Source: a bacterium
GTDB lineage: Bacteria > CG2-30-53-67 > CG2-30-70-394
NCBI GenBank assembly: GCA_024278555.1
Contig: JAJRSX010000050.1
Coordinates: forward strand, 1-30,562
Direction of reading: 5' to 3'
Length of the DNA stretch: 30,562 nt
Shown: piece after piece, positions 1 to 6,576 of the stretch
Layout of the letters: every line of letters starts with the position of its first letter
Position numbering within the stretch: position 1 is the first letter of the stretch
Notes under the pieces: generated by a model
Databases searched by the model: none
Told to the model about the DNA's origin: nothing
Seen by the model: the letters and a program-made list of their open reading frames with translations, nothing else
Made by a program: the position numbers and the translations under genes

Positions 1-149
1 AGCCCTCCACCTCCCGGCCGAGGCGTGGAGCGACGCCGTACCTGAAAACGGCTCCCCCCTCCCTGGTGGATAGGATGCCACTCGCCATCCTCGACCTCTT
101 GCGTTCAGGACGAACCACGCTGTCCGTCATGGGCAAAGGGGATAGGGAG

Positions 150-240
150 TTCTCAAGAAGTTACGGTGCTCGGCGGGCTGAAGCCCGCCCTACGGACGGT
201 CCCATCTTGGCCTGCATTGCTATTTCCGCTGATCCTCTCT
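150..240 (+). repeat. Dispersed ~90-bp repeat with REP-like palindrome (copy 1)
   Basis: The core at 172-189 is a perfect palindrome built on GGCGGGCTGAAGCCCGCC and followed by CTACGG. A second copy lies in opposite orientation at 30353-30431. The two share the palindrome framework, a CCCATCTTG block and a TTTCCGCTGATCCTCT block in the same order, so homology extends well beyond the hairpin. The element runs directly into a short-word repeat (CGCAAAGA-type words on the minus strand) at 234-262. No gene is visible in 1-306; short ORFs here overlap the repeat and are not convincing. Confidence 0.75.
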
Positions 241-262
241 GCGTCTTTGCGTCTCTGCGCGA
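234..262 (-). repeat. Short-word repeat, 8-nt CGCARAGA words
   Basis: Read on the minus strand this stretch consists of consecutive 8-nt words of the form CGCARAGA (CGCAGAGA, CGCAAAGA, CGCAGAGA). Related words (GCGAAG, CGCAAAG) occur in the opposite orientation at about 1964-1992, on the far side of the metal transporter genes. The stretch belongs to the same class of degenerate word arrays seen at four other intergenic sites of the window. Confidence 0.55.
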
Positions 263-293
263 GATTCCCAACCGGCGATGACGGGCGGTTCGG

Positions 294-299
294 TATAGT
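294..299 (+). promoter_or_regulatory. Candidate -10 box of cbiM, implying a leaderless mRNA
   Basis: TATAGT lies seven bases before the cbiM ATG at 307. A start of transcription at normal distance from this box would fall on or next to the A of the start codon. No Shine-Dalgarno sequence precedes the ATG, which fits leaderless translation. No good -35 hexamer is visible 16-18 bases upstream, so this is a suggestion only. No cobalamin riboswitch could be recognised upstream. Confidence 0.4.
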
Positions 300-306
300 G
301 GCCTCC

Positions 307-972
307 ATGCACATCCCGGACGGCTACCTGTCGCCGCAGACCTATCTGCCGGCCTACGCGATCACCCTGCCGCTCCTGGCGCGCGGGGCGCGGCGGCTGC
401 GGGCGGCCCTCGACGAGGAGATGCTCCCCACCCTCTCCGCCCTCACCGGCCTCGCCTTTGTCGTCCAGATGATCAACATCCCCCTCCCCGGCGGCACCAC
501 CGGCCACGCCCTCGGGACCGCGACCCTCGCCATCCTCTTCGGGCCGTGGGCGGCGAGCTGCGCCATGGGGCTGGTCATCCTGATCCAGGCTTTGCTGTTC
601 GGCGACGGCGGCATCACCACCTACCCGGTGAACTGCCTCGCCATGGGGTTCGCCGCCGCCTTTACCGCCCACCTCATCTACCGTGCCGGCCGCGACCGCC
701 TGGGGGAGTCCGTTGCCGCCTTTGTCGCCGGCTGGGGCGGAACTGTGGTGGCGGCGACGGTGACCGCCGTCGCCCTCGGCGTCCAGCCGATGATCGCCCA
801 CGATGGCGCCGGCCAGCCCCTCTTCTTCCCCCTCGGCCTGGCGGTGACCCTACCGGCGATCGTCGGCGGCCACTGCCTCCTCTTCGGGGTCGCCGAGGGG
901 GCCTACACCGCCGCGGTGATCGGCTTGGTGCGGCGCACCACCCCGGCGGTCGCGGAGGAGCCGACCCCATGA
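307..972 (+). CDS. cbiM: CbiM-type substrate-binding membrane subunit of a cobalt/nickel ECF transporter
   Basis: The product (221 aa) is an integral membrane protein of the CbiM/NikM family, the subunit that captures Co2+ or Ni2+ in group I energy-coupling factor transporters. It begins MHIPDGYLSP, the family N-terminus whose Met-His pair takes part in metal chelation. The conserved central block (GGTTGHALGTA, then LFGDGGITTYPVN) is intact, and six or seven hydrophobic segments are visible. A longer upstream reading frame was rejected because it would place residues before the required N-terminal MHIPDG. The gene overlaps the next by ATGA, so translation is probably coupled. Sequence alone does not separate cobalt from nickel. 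A HypB-like gene 4 kb away hints at nickel but is not in the operon. Confidence 0.92.
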   Translation: MHIPDGYLSPQTYLPAYAITLPLLARGARRLRAALDEEMLPTLSALTGLAFVVQMINIPLPGGTTGHALGTATLAILFGPWAASCAMGLVILIQALLFGDGGITTYPVNCLAMGFAAAFTAHLIYRAGRDRLGESVAAFVAGWGGTVVAATVTAVALGVQPMIAHDGAGQPLFFPLGLAVTLPAIVGGHCLLFGVAEGAYTAAVIGLVRRTTPAVAEEPTP

Positions 973-1253
973 GACGGCCCCACCCCCTCCACCTCCTCCT
1001 CGGCGCCGCCCTCTGCCTCACCCCGGTGGGGCTGCTCGCCGGTGGCGCGGCGTGGGGCGAGTGGGAGCCGGAGCAGTTCCAATGGCTCGTCGGCTTCATC
1101 CCGGTGGGGATCCGCAATGCCGTCCACCTCTCCGCCCCCCTCGCCGACTACCAGCTCCCGGGGGTGGGGCCGGTGGTCGGCTACCTCCTCTCCGGCGCCG
1201 CCGGCGTCGCCCTGCTGTTCGCCGCGATGGTTCTGTTGCGGCGGCGCGGGTAG
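969..1253 (+). CDS. PDGLE-domain (CbiN/NikN-like) small membrane subunit
   Basis: This 94-aa protein has an N-terminal hydrophobic segment (about residues 7-27), a soluble loop and a C-terminal hydrophobic segment (about 70-90) followed by RRRG. The loop carries the stretch APLADYQLPG, which matches the APLPDY..PG pattern of PDGLE-domain proteins. These act as the small accessory subunit (NikN/CbiN-like) that is needed with CbiM for metal uptake. Its ATG overlaps the cbiM stop (ATGA), typical of cbiM-cbiN pairs. The family assignment is firm from context and topology; metal specificity is not. Confidence 0.8.
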   Translation: MRRPHPLHLLLGAALCLTPVGLLAGGAAWGEWEPEQFQWLVGFIPVGIRNAVHLSAPLADYQLPGVGPVVGYLLSGAAGVALLFAAMVLLRRRG

Positions 1254-1273
1254 ATCGCCCCCCTGGATCCGCC

Positions 1274-1846
1274 GTGGCCGCCCGCCGCTCCCCGCGTCTC
1301 GACCGCCTCGGGTTGGTCGTCTACGCCGCCGCCGTGGTGCTCCTCACCAGCCGCCACGAGCTCACCCTCTTTGGGGTCGCGACCATCGGCGCCCTGGTGG
1401 TCGCCGGCCCCGCGGCAGGGCGCCTCCTGCGCCGCGCCTGCATCCTCCTGGCGCTGATGAACGGTGCCGCCAGCGCCGCCTATGCGGGTATCGCCGTCGC
1501 CCACGGCAACTTCGACGCCGCCGTCTTGGTGCGCCTCAACCTTCGCACCCTCGCCATCACCCTCCTCACCCTGGCAGTGGTCCGGCGGATCAACCTCGCC
1601 GCCGCCGTCGCCCCCCTCCCCACCCTCTCCTTCCTCCTCACCCTCTGTCTCGGTCAGATCGCCGCCCTGCGCCGCGCCGCGGATGACATCCGCCTCGCCT
1701 GGACCAGCCGCACCCCAATACGCCCCCGCCCCACCACCGCCCGCCGCCAGGCGGCCGCCGCCACCGAGGCCCTCCTGCGCCGCGCCCAGTCCCGCGCCCA
1801 CGCCACCGGCGAGGCGATGCGCTCCAGGGGATTGCTCGACGGCTGA
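1274..1846 (+). CDS. CbiQ-like transmembrane (EcfT) component, short form
   Basis: The product is a 190-aa membrane protein with four to five hydrophobic stretches in the first 135 residues and a basic, Ala/Arg-rich C-terminus. It is placed directly after cbiM and the PDGLE gene, where the EcfT/CbiQ coupling subunit is expected. The segment LRTLAITLLTLAVVRRIN followed by LSFLLTLCLGQ resembles the membrane core of CbiQ. It is shorter than typical CbiQ (about 230-270 aa), and I do not see the two clear Ala-Arg-Gly coupling motifs. The start is the GTG at 1274, 20 bp after the preceding stop. No CbiO-type ATPase follows, so the ATPase would have to be encoded elsewhere. Confidence 0.65.
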   Translation: MAARRSPRLDRLGLVVYAAAVVLLTSRHELTLFGVATIGALVVAGPAAGRLLRRACILLALMNGAASAAYAGIAVAHGNFDAAVLVRLNLRTLAITLLTLAVVRRINLAAAVAPLPTLSFLLTLCLGQIAALRRAADDIRLAWTSRTPIRPRPTTARRQAAAATEALLRRAQSRAHATGEAMRSRGLLDG

Positions 1847-2209
1847 AGGGGCCGGGGGTTCCACGCGGAGCGGAGCGTTCGGCATTCAGCCCTCAGCGGA
1901 TGGCTGCCGCCATCCACGACCCCGTTCGAGGCGCGACAGAGGGGAGAGGTACCTGGCAGGGGTTTCACCGCGAAGACGCAAAGAGCGCGAAGGGCTCGTC
2001 CCGAGTCTCGCTCGTGATCGAGGCCGACCGGGGAGCATAGGGCCTCCGGCAGGAATCGAGTCGCCAGAGGAGCGCCGCAATGGCCGTGCATATCACCCGA
2101 CGCCGTCGCTCGTCGCCCGGATTCGTGTTGTCGTCCGCCATTCCAGATAATGGCCAGTACAAAGACCGTCTTTTTCCCGCCCACCCACCTCCCAGCCGAG
2201 AGCCGCGCC
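1847..2209. other. Intergenic region with word repeat and a small hairpin
   Basis: No convincing gene is present between cbiQ-like and cbbQ. A hairpin at 1898-1915 (7-bp stem GGATGGC/GCCATCC, 4-nt loop) follows the cbiQ-like gene but has no T-run. Around 1964-1992 there is a short-word array (ACCGCGAAG, ACGCAAAG, AGCGCGAAG) of the type described at 30216-30303. Nothing else was recognised. Confidence 0.5.
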
Positions 2210-3022
2210 ATGCCCACCCACGCCATTGCCGTCGAGGAGTATCGACCGGAGAGTGAGCCGTATTACCACCCGGTGAGGGACGAGGTCTCCCTGTTCGAGG
2301 CCGCGGCCGCCGGGCGGATTCCGCTGCTCCTCAAGGGGCCCACCGGCTGCGGCAAGACGCGCTTCGTGGAGCACATGGCGTGGCGCCTGAACCGGCCCCT
2401 GGTGACCGTCTCCTGTCACGACGACCTCACCGCCTCCGACCTGGTGGGGCGCTACCTGGTGAAGGGGGGGGAGGTGGTGTGGGTCGATGGGCCGCTGACC
2501 CGGGCGGTGAAGGCGGGGGCGATCTGCTACCTCGATGAGATCGTCGAGGCACGCAAGGACACCACCGTGGTGATCCACCCGCTGGCCGACGACCGCCGCT
2601 ACCTGACCATCGAGAAGACCGGCCAGGTCCACCCGGCCCACCCGGACTTCTGCCTGGTCATCTCTTACAACCCCGGCTACTAGTCGGTCCTCAAGGAGCT
2701 TAAGACCTCCACCCGCCAGCGGTTCATCTCCCTCGCCTTCGACTACCCCGAGGCGCAGGTGGAGGCGGAGGTGGTGGCCCACGAGACCGGCCTCGCCCCG
2801 GAGCGGTGCGGCCAGCTCGTGCGCCTCGCCCGGATGACCCGCAACCTCAAGGAGCAGGGGCTGGAGGAGGGCGCCTCCACCCGCCTGCTGGTCCACTGCG
2901 GCCGCCTGATCACCGCCGGCATCGACCCGCGCCGCGCCTGCGAGACCGCCATCGCCCTCACCCTCACCGACGACCCGGAGATGGTCACCGCGGTGGAGGA
3001 GATGGTGGAGGCGGTGTTTTGA
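2210..3022 (+). pseudogene. cbbQ: cbbQ, MoxR-family AAA+ RuBisCO activase subunit, interrupted by an in-frame TAG
   Basis: CbbQ is the AAA+ ATPase of the CbbQO RuBisCO activase (NorQ is the relative acting on nitric oxide reductase). The N-terminal part has Walker A GPTGCGKT, the CbbQ block [15 protein letters not shown], and Walker B ICYLDEI. The family sequence SYNPGYQS is here SYNPGY-stop-S: codon 158 is TAG (2681-2683) where CAG is expected, a single C-to-T change. The same frame continues without other stops through STRQRFISLAFDYP to the natural C-terminus at 3022, giving a normal full length of about 270 aa. The ATG at 2210 is chosen because family members start close before the [12 protein letters not shown] region; an ATG at 2150 is possible. 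This may be a recent nonsense mutation, a sequence error, or a readthrough site. Confidence 0.88.
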
Positions 3023-3043
3023 GGGGCGCGCTGCGCGCGCCCC
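3023..3043 (+). other. Perfect 9-bp hairpin directly after cbbQ
   Basis: Immediately after the cbbQ stop codon, GGGGCGCGC pairs perfectly with GCGCGCCCC around a TGC loop. It has no T-run, so it is not a standard intrinsic terminator. It contains the 15-nt box (3026-3040) shared with two other intergenic elements, described in the entry for 3026-3190. Confidence 0.6.
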
Positions 3044-3190
3044 GGGGACGGGGGATGAGGGGTGGGGGATGAGGGGCGGGATGGCCGCTTCGCGCCCAGC
3101 CTCTTTGTCGTTGAGTAGCCTTTACTGTCACCACCATCCGGCCCGCAGGGCCGACCGCCCCCTCATCCCCCACCCCTCATCCCCCACCCC
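3026..3190 (+). repeat. Inverted short-word intergenic element W1
   Basis: Order of parts: Box 1 (GCGCGCTGCGCGCGC, 3026-3040); a left arm of four heptads at 3050-3077 (GGGGGAT, GAGGGGT, GGGGGAT, GAGGGGC); a spacer; Box 2 (TCCGGCCCGCAGGGCCGACC, 3137-3156), itself a hairpin; and a right arm at 3158-3190 made of the complementary heptads. The arms could pair over more than 25 bp in DNA or in the cbbQ-cbbO transcript. It fills the whole cbbQ-cbbO spacer; cbbO starts 16 bases later. Boxes 1 and 2 recur in the same order at 9605-9736, where the words between them are different. Confidence 0.8.
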
Positions 3191-3205
3191 GCGCGTAGCC
3201 CCCCC

Positions 3206-5404
3206 ATGCACTGGACCCGCGACAAGCTCGATGACCACCTGAGCCGCCTCCTGGAGCCGGTCCTGTCGTCGCGACGGAGCGCGGCACAGGCGGTAGAGGC
3301 GGTGTGGCGGCTCACCCCGCGGCAGCGGGCCACTGTCCTCAATCTGTTCGAGATCGCCGCGGCCACCAACGAGGAGGTCGCCTTCCAGTTTCTCCTGCGG
3401 GTGGAGGAGGGGCTCGACCGCCTCGGCCTGGAGGGGATCCGGGCGTGGATGATGGAGGCCCTCGACCGGTACGACACCGGCGGCATGTACCCGGCCATCT
3501 CCTACCTGCGGATGGTGGGGGGGATGGAGGTGGCGGCGGAGGGCGAGGTGGCCCTGGCAACCCTGGCCGGCAGGCTGGAGACCTTCATCACCGCCCTTGG
3601 CGGCGAGCGCCACGAGGTGGTCGACGGCGACGGCCCGGCCACCGACGGCGATCGACTCATCTTCCCCGCCCGCCTCCGCCTCTGCACGACCACCGACCAC
3701 AACCTCGCCCTCTACCGGTGGTCGGCCACCCTCCTGTGGGCGCAGCTCGACCGCGCCACCTTCCGGCTGCCTGCCGGCTGGGGCGACGGGGCCGAGGACG
3801 ACCTCGGCCGCCTCGACTGCTTCCTCCGGAGCTTCGACGCCCCCCCCGTCGCCACCTACCTCTACCTGGTCGGTGAGACCGTGCGCCTGGAGGCGGCCCT
3901 GGCCCGTGAGCTCCCCGGGCTGGCGCGCGCCGCCACCGCGGCAAAGGAGGCGCTCCTCGCCACCACCACGGAGAGGCCGATGATGCCACGCGCCTCCCTG
4001 TGCATGGAGCTCACCCGCTGGCTCCTCGGCGGTGACCGGCCCACCGGGGAGGCGGGCGCGGTGGCCGACCTCTTGGCCCCCCTGGCCGCCGAGGGCACCA
4101 CGGTGGCGGCGACCTGCGCCGCGGTGGTCGCGGCCTACCCGATCCTCGCCGACCTGCCGGGCAACGACCTCCCCCCCCTCCCCTACCTCGCCCCCCTGCG
4201 GCCGGCATCGGTCGCGACCGCCCTGCGCGAACGGCGAGAGCAGCAGTTGTCCTGTCTGCGCCTGGCGCTCAGCCGCCTCGTCGAAGAGCAGGAGATCGAC
4301 CCCCACGCCGGGGTGCGCCTGCGCCCATGCACCGACGGCGAGGAGCCGACCCGCTTCGAGATGCTGGCCGACGGCCGGCCGGTAGAGATCCCGGTGGAGG
4401 TCGAGGAGCTCCTGCGCTCGGTGGCCGCCGACCTCGGCGACCTGCCGCCGGAGCTCCTCTCGGCCGGCGGCTGGGCGCCGGGCTACGACGCGGACACCAA
4501 GCCGGAGCGGGACGGTCCGGACGAGGAGCGCGGCGACGGCTACCACTACGACGAGTGGGACCACCGCCGCCACGCCTACCACAAGGGGTGGTGCACGGTG
4601 CGCGAGCTGCAGCCGGCGACCTCGCCCGACCCGGTGGCGGCGCGCATCCTCGCCGAGCACCACGGCATCGTGCGCGCCCTGCGCCACCGCTTCGAGCGGT
4701 TGCGGACCGAGGAGCGCACCCTGCGCCGCCAACGTGACGGTACCGACATCGACCTCGACGCGGTGATCGAGGCGGTGGCCGATAGCTGCGCCGGGATGGA
4801 GCCGGACAACCGCCTCTTCACCCGCCTGCAACGGGACGAGCGCAACATCGCGGTCTGCTTCCTGGTCGACATGAGCGGCTCCACCAAGGGGTGGATCAAC
4901 CGGCTGCAGAAGGAGTCCCTCGTTCTGCTGTGCGAGGCCCTGGAGATCCTCGGCGACCGCTACGCGATCTACGGCTTCTCCGGCATGACCCGCCTCAAGT
5001 GCGACATCTACCCGATCAAGCCGTTCACCGAGCCGTACGGCGAGGAGGTGCGGGCGCGCATCGGCGGCATCGAGCCGAAGGACTATACCCGGATGGGGGC
5101 GGCGATCCGCCACGCCTGTGCCCGCCTCGGCGAGGTGGAGGCACGCACCCGCCTGCTCATCACCCTCTCCGACGGCAAGCCGGACGACTGGGACCACTAC
5201 CGTGGCGCCTACGGCATCGAAGACACCCGCCGGGCCCTGATCGAGGCGAAGCGCGGCGGGGTCCACCCCTTCTGCATCACCATCGACCGCGACGCCGCCG
5301 ACTACATCGCCCACATGGTCGGGCCGGCCAGCTACTGCTACGTGGAGGACGTCCGCACCCTGCCGCGCAAGATCCCCGAGGTCTACCGGCGGCTCACCAC
5401 CTGA
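3206..5404 (+). CDS. cbbO: CbbO-type VWA-domain protein, RuBisCO activase partner
   Basis: The 732-aa product has a long helical N-terminal region and a C-terminal von Willebrand A domain (about residues 545-730), as in CbbO/NorD proteins. The MIDAS metal site is intact: DMSGS (D555, S557, S559), then KDYTRMG and SDGKPDD supplying the later Thr and Asp. CbbO works as an adaptor that links the CbbQ AAA+ ring to RuBisCO and helps remove inhibitory sugar phosphates. The closely related NorD acts on nitric oxide reductase, so the target cannot be proven without a neighbouring RuBisCO or norCB, neither of which is in the window. It lies 183 bp after cbbQ, with a repeat element between them. No clear ribosome-binding site is visible before the ATG. 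Confidence 0.85.
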   Translation: MHWTRDKLDDHLSRLLEPVLSSRRSAAQAVEAVWRLTPRQRATVLNLFEIAAATNEEVAFQFLLRVEEGLDRLGLEGIRAWMMEALDRYDTGGMYPAISYLRMVGGMEVAAEGEVALATLAGRLETFITALGGERHEVVDGDGPATDGDRLIFPARLRLCTTTDHNLALYRWSATLLWAQLDRATFRLPAGWGDGAEDDLGRLDCFLRSFDAPPVATYLYLVGETVRLEAALARELPGLARAATAAKEALLATTTERPMMPRASLCMELTRWLLGGDRPTGEAGAVADLLAPLAAEGTTVAATCAAVVAAYPILADLPGNDLPPLPYLAPLRPASVATALRERREQQLSCLRLALSRLVEEQEIDPHAGVRLRPCTDGEEPTRFEMLADGRPVEIPVEVEELLRSVAADLGDLPPELLSAGGWAPGYDADTKPERDGPDEERGDGYHYDEWDHRRHAYHKGWCTVRELQPATSPDPVAARILAEHHGIVRALRHRFERLRTEERTLRRQRDGTDIDLDAVIEAVADSCAGMEPDNRLFTRLQRDERNIAVCFLVDMSGSTKGWINRLQKESLVLLCEALEILGDRYAIYGFSGMTRLKCDIYPIKPFTEPYGEEVRARIGGIEPKDYTRMGAAIRHACARLGEVEARTRLLITLSDGKPDDWDHYRGAYGIEDTRRALIEAKRGGVHPFCITIDRDAADYIAHMVGPASYCYVEDVRTLPRKIPEVYRRLTT

Positions 5405-5419
5405 GACCGCCGCGAACGC

Positions 5420-5453
5420 AAAAGAGGCGGGCCGCGGTGGCGACCCGCCTCTT
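5420..5453 (-). terminator. Intrinsic terminator of tRNA-fMet
   Basis: On the minus strand, AAGAGGCGGG pairs with CCCGCCTCTT around a 12-nt loop and is followed by a short U-run (TTTT). It lies just downstream of the tRNA. The stem is symmetrical, so on the plus strand it may also end the cbbO transcript, though there the T-run is weak. Confidence 0.75.
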
Positions 5454-5461
5454 GAGAGGCT

Positions 5462-5538
<77 letters not shown>

Positions 5539-5551
5539 TCAGCGAGGCGGG

Positions 5552-5579
5552 AGTATAGGGAGGGGCAGGGACGAGTCAA
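5552..5579 (-). promoter_or_regulatory. Sigma-70 promoter of tRNA-fMet
   Basis: On the minus strand there is a -35 TTGACT (5574-5579), a 16-bp spacer and a -10 TATACT (5552-5557). The -10 lies 13 bases before the first base of the tRNA. This is one of the clearest housekeeping promoters in the window. Confidence 0.8.
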
Positions 5580-5768
5580 GACTCGCGCCACTCACCGTCA
5601 TCGTCGGTTGGTGGCCCAATCCATAGATCGAGCCGCGAATGGACGGGGACGGACGCCAATGGTGGCGCCTTCGGTCTGACGTCACCGCTGCAGCCAATCC
5701 GCGAGCAACGGCGTGAAACCTAGATTCTGCCGCCGAATCCACGGGAGGAGCGAGCGCCCGACAGGCTC

Positions 5769-6428
5769 CTATCCAAAGAAGATCGCCGTGTCCGAACCCA
5801 CGTGGTGGCGGCACAGGTGGTGGCGGCGGAGGTCGTGGAGGAAGGAGATCCACTCCATCCACTCGGAGTGCTGCCTGTGCGACAGGATGAAGGTCGGCAC
5901 GTCCGCCACCGACCGCACCCGCCGGCACGCCTCGCGCATCTCATGGGAGGCGACATCGGTGCGGTCGCCCTGGGTGAAGAGGACGCAGTGGGCGCGGCGG
6001 ATCGCCTTTGCCGCCTCGTCGATCTCGCCGGCGCGGCCGCCCGCCGGTAGGACCACCGCCCGGGCGTGGCAGCCGAGGTCGCTCGGTGAACGGGAGGTGG
6101 GGTCGCGGTTCTCCTCCACGAAGAGGTAGTCGAGACGGTGCAGGGGCAGGCGGTCGAGGAGTGCCAGGAGGTCGTCGGCGGTGAGGTGGTCGACCCCCTC
6201 GACCTTCCAGATCCGCGCCTCCTCCGGGGTGACGCTCGCCGGGTCGCTGCGCGCCAGGGCCGGGGTCACCATCCCCACGGCCTCCAAGTTGGTGAGGGAG
6301 GCGGCGAGACGGTCGACCACGGTGGTCTTCCCCACCCCCGGCCGTCCCCATAGCTGGATCGCCACGGTGAACGCGGCGGTGAGACGAGCCCGGACATCCT
6401 CGGCTGCGGTGCGGGTGGTGTTGTGCAT
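5769..6428 (-). CDS. Degenerate HypB-like P-loop NTPase
   Basis: The 219-aa protein resembles the GTPase domain of HypB, which inserts nickel into [NiFe] hydrogenase. It has a P-loop GRPGVGKT (residues 28-35), a HypB-like segment EGVDHLTADDL (where HypB has the CHL-type metal site), then LDYLFVEE followed by DLG, and a C-terminal block ending in WMEWISFL that matches the end of HypB. Key GTPase features are altered: the NKxD guanine-specificity motif is replaced by TQGD, the ENVGN motif by ENRDP, and the cysteine of the metal site by Asp. It may therefore bind ATP or not act in metal insertion. No hydrogenase genes are adjacent. The ATG at 6428 is chosen because the upstream extension is unlike the family. 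Confidence 0.65.
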   Translation of the reverse strand: MHNTTRTAAEDVRARLTAAFTVAIQLWGRPGVGKTTVVDRLAASLTNLEAVGMVTPALARSDPASVTPEEARIWKVEGVDHLTADDLLALLDRLPLHRLDYLFVEENRDPTSRSPSDLGCHARAVVLPAGGRAGEIDEAAKAIRRAHCVLFTQGDRTDVASHEMREACRRVRSVADVPTFILSHRQHSEWMEWISFLHDLRRHHLCRHHVGSDTAIFFG

Positions 6429-6576
6429 GGCTCGACTCCTCACTACCCCGGGATCTAATTTTACCACCTTCACCGGGTCGGCGTGGGTTGACCCCGGTGA
6501 GCGGTCGCAGGGGCCGACGCGGCGGGGCAGCCCTCCGCCCAGTGGCCGCACAGCGCCGGTTGTGGTTCGATGGGCG
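6429..6576. promoter_or_regulatory. Divergent intergenic region, HypB-like / gshB
   Basis: The 148-bp space between the two divergent genes must hold both promoters. The only AT-rich spot is around 6456-6464, which reads TAAAAT on the minus strand and could be a -10 for the HypB-like gene. No matching -35 is visible, and nothing clear was found for gshB. Confidence 0.3.

Noticed and set aside
1-306. Cobalamin or nickel-sensing riboswitch upstream of cbiM
   Set aside because: A GCCACT string occurs near 75 but the other B12-box elements and stems were not found, and the -10 box close to the ATG suggests no leader at all.
2759-3022. Second half of cbbQ as a separate gene
   Set aside because: It is the in-frame continuation of CbbQ after the TAG, aligns with the C-terminal part of the family and has no ribosome-binding site of its own.
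3050-3190. CRISPR or minisatellite reading of the word arrays
   Set aside because: Units are 7-9 nt, without unique spacers of constant length, and arranged as inverted arms. No cas genes are present.
3128-5314. Very long open frame (728 codons) on the strand opposite cbbO
   Set aside because: It is a shadow of the high-GC codon use of cbbO: its product is a Gly/Val/Arg/His-rich string without any domain, while cbbO has a complete VWA domain.
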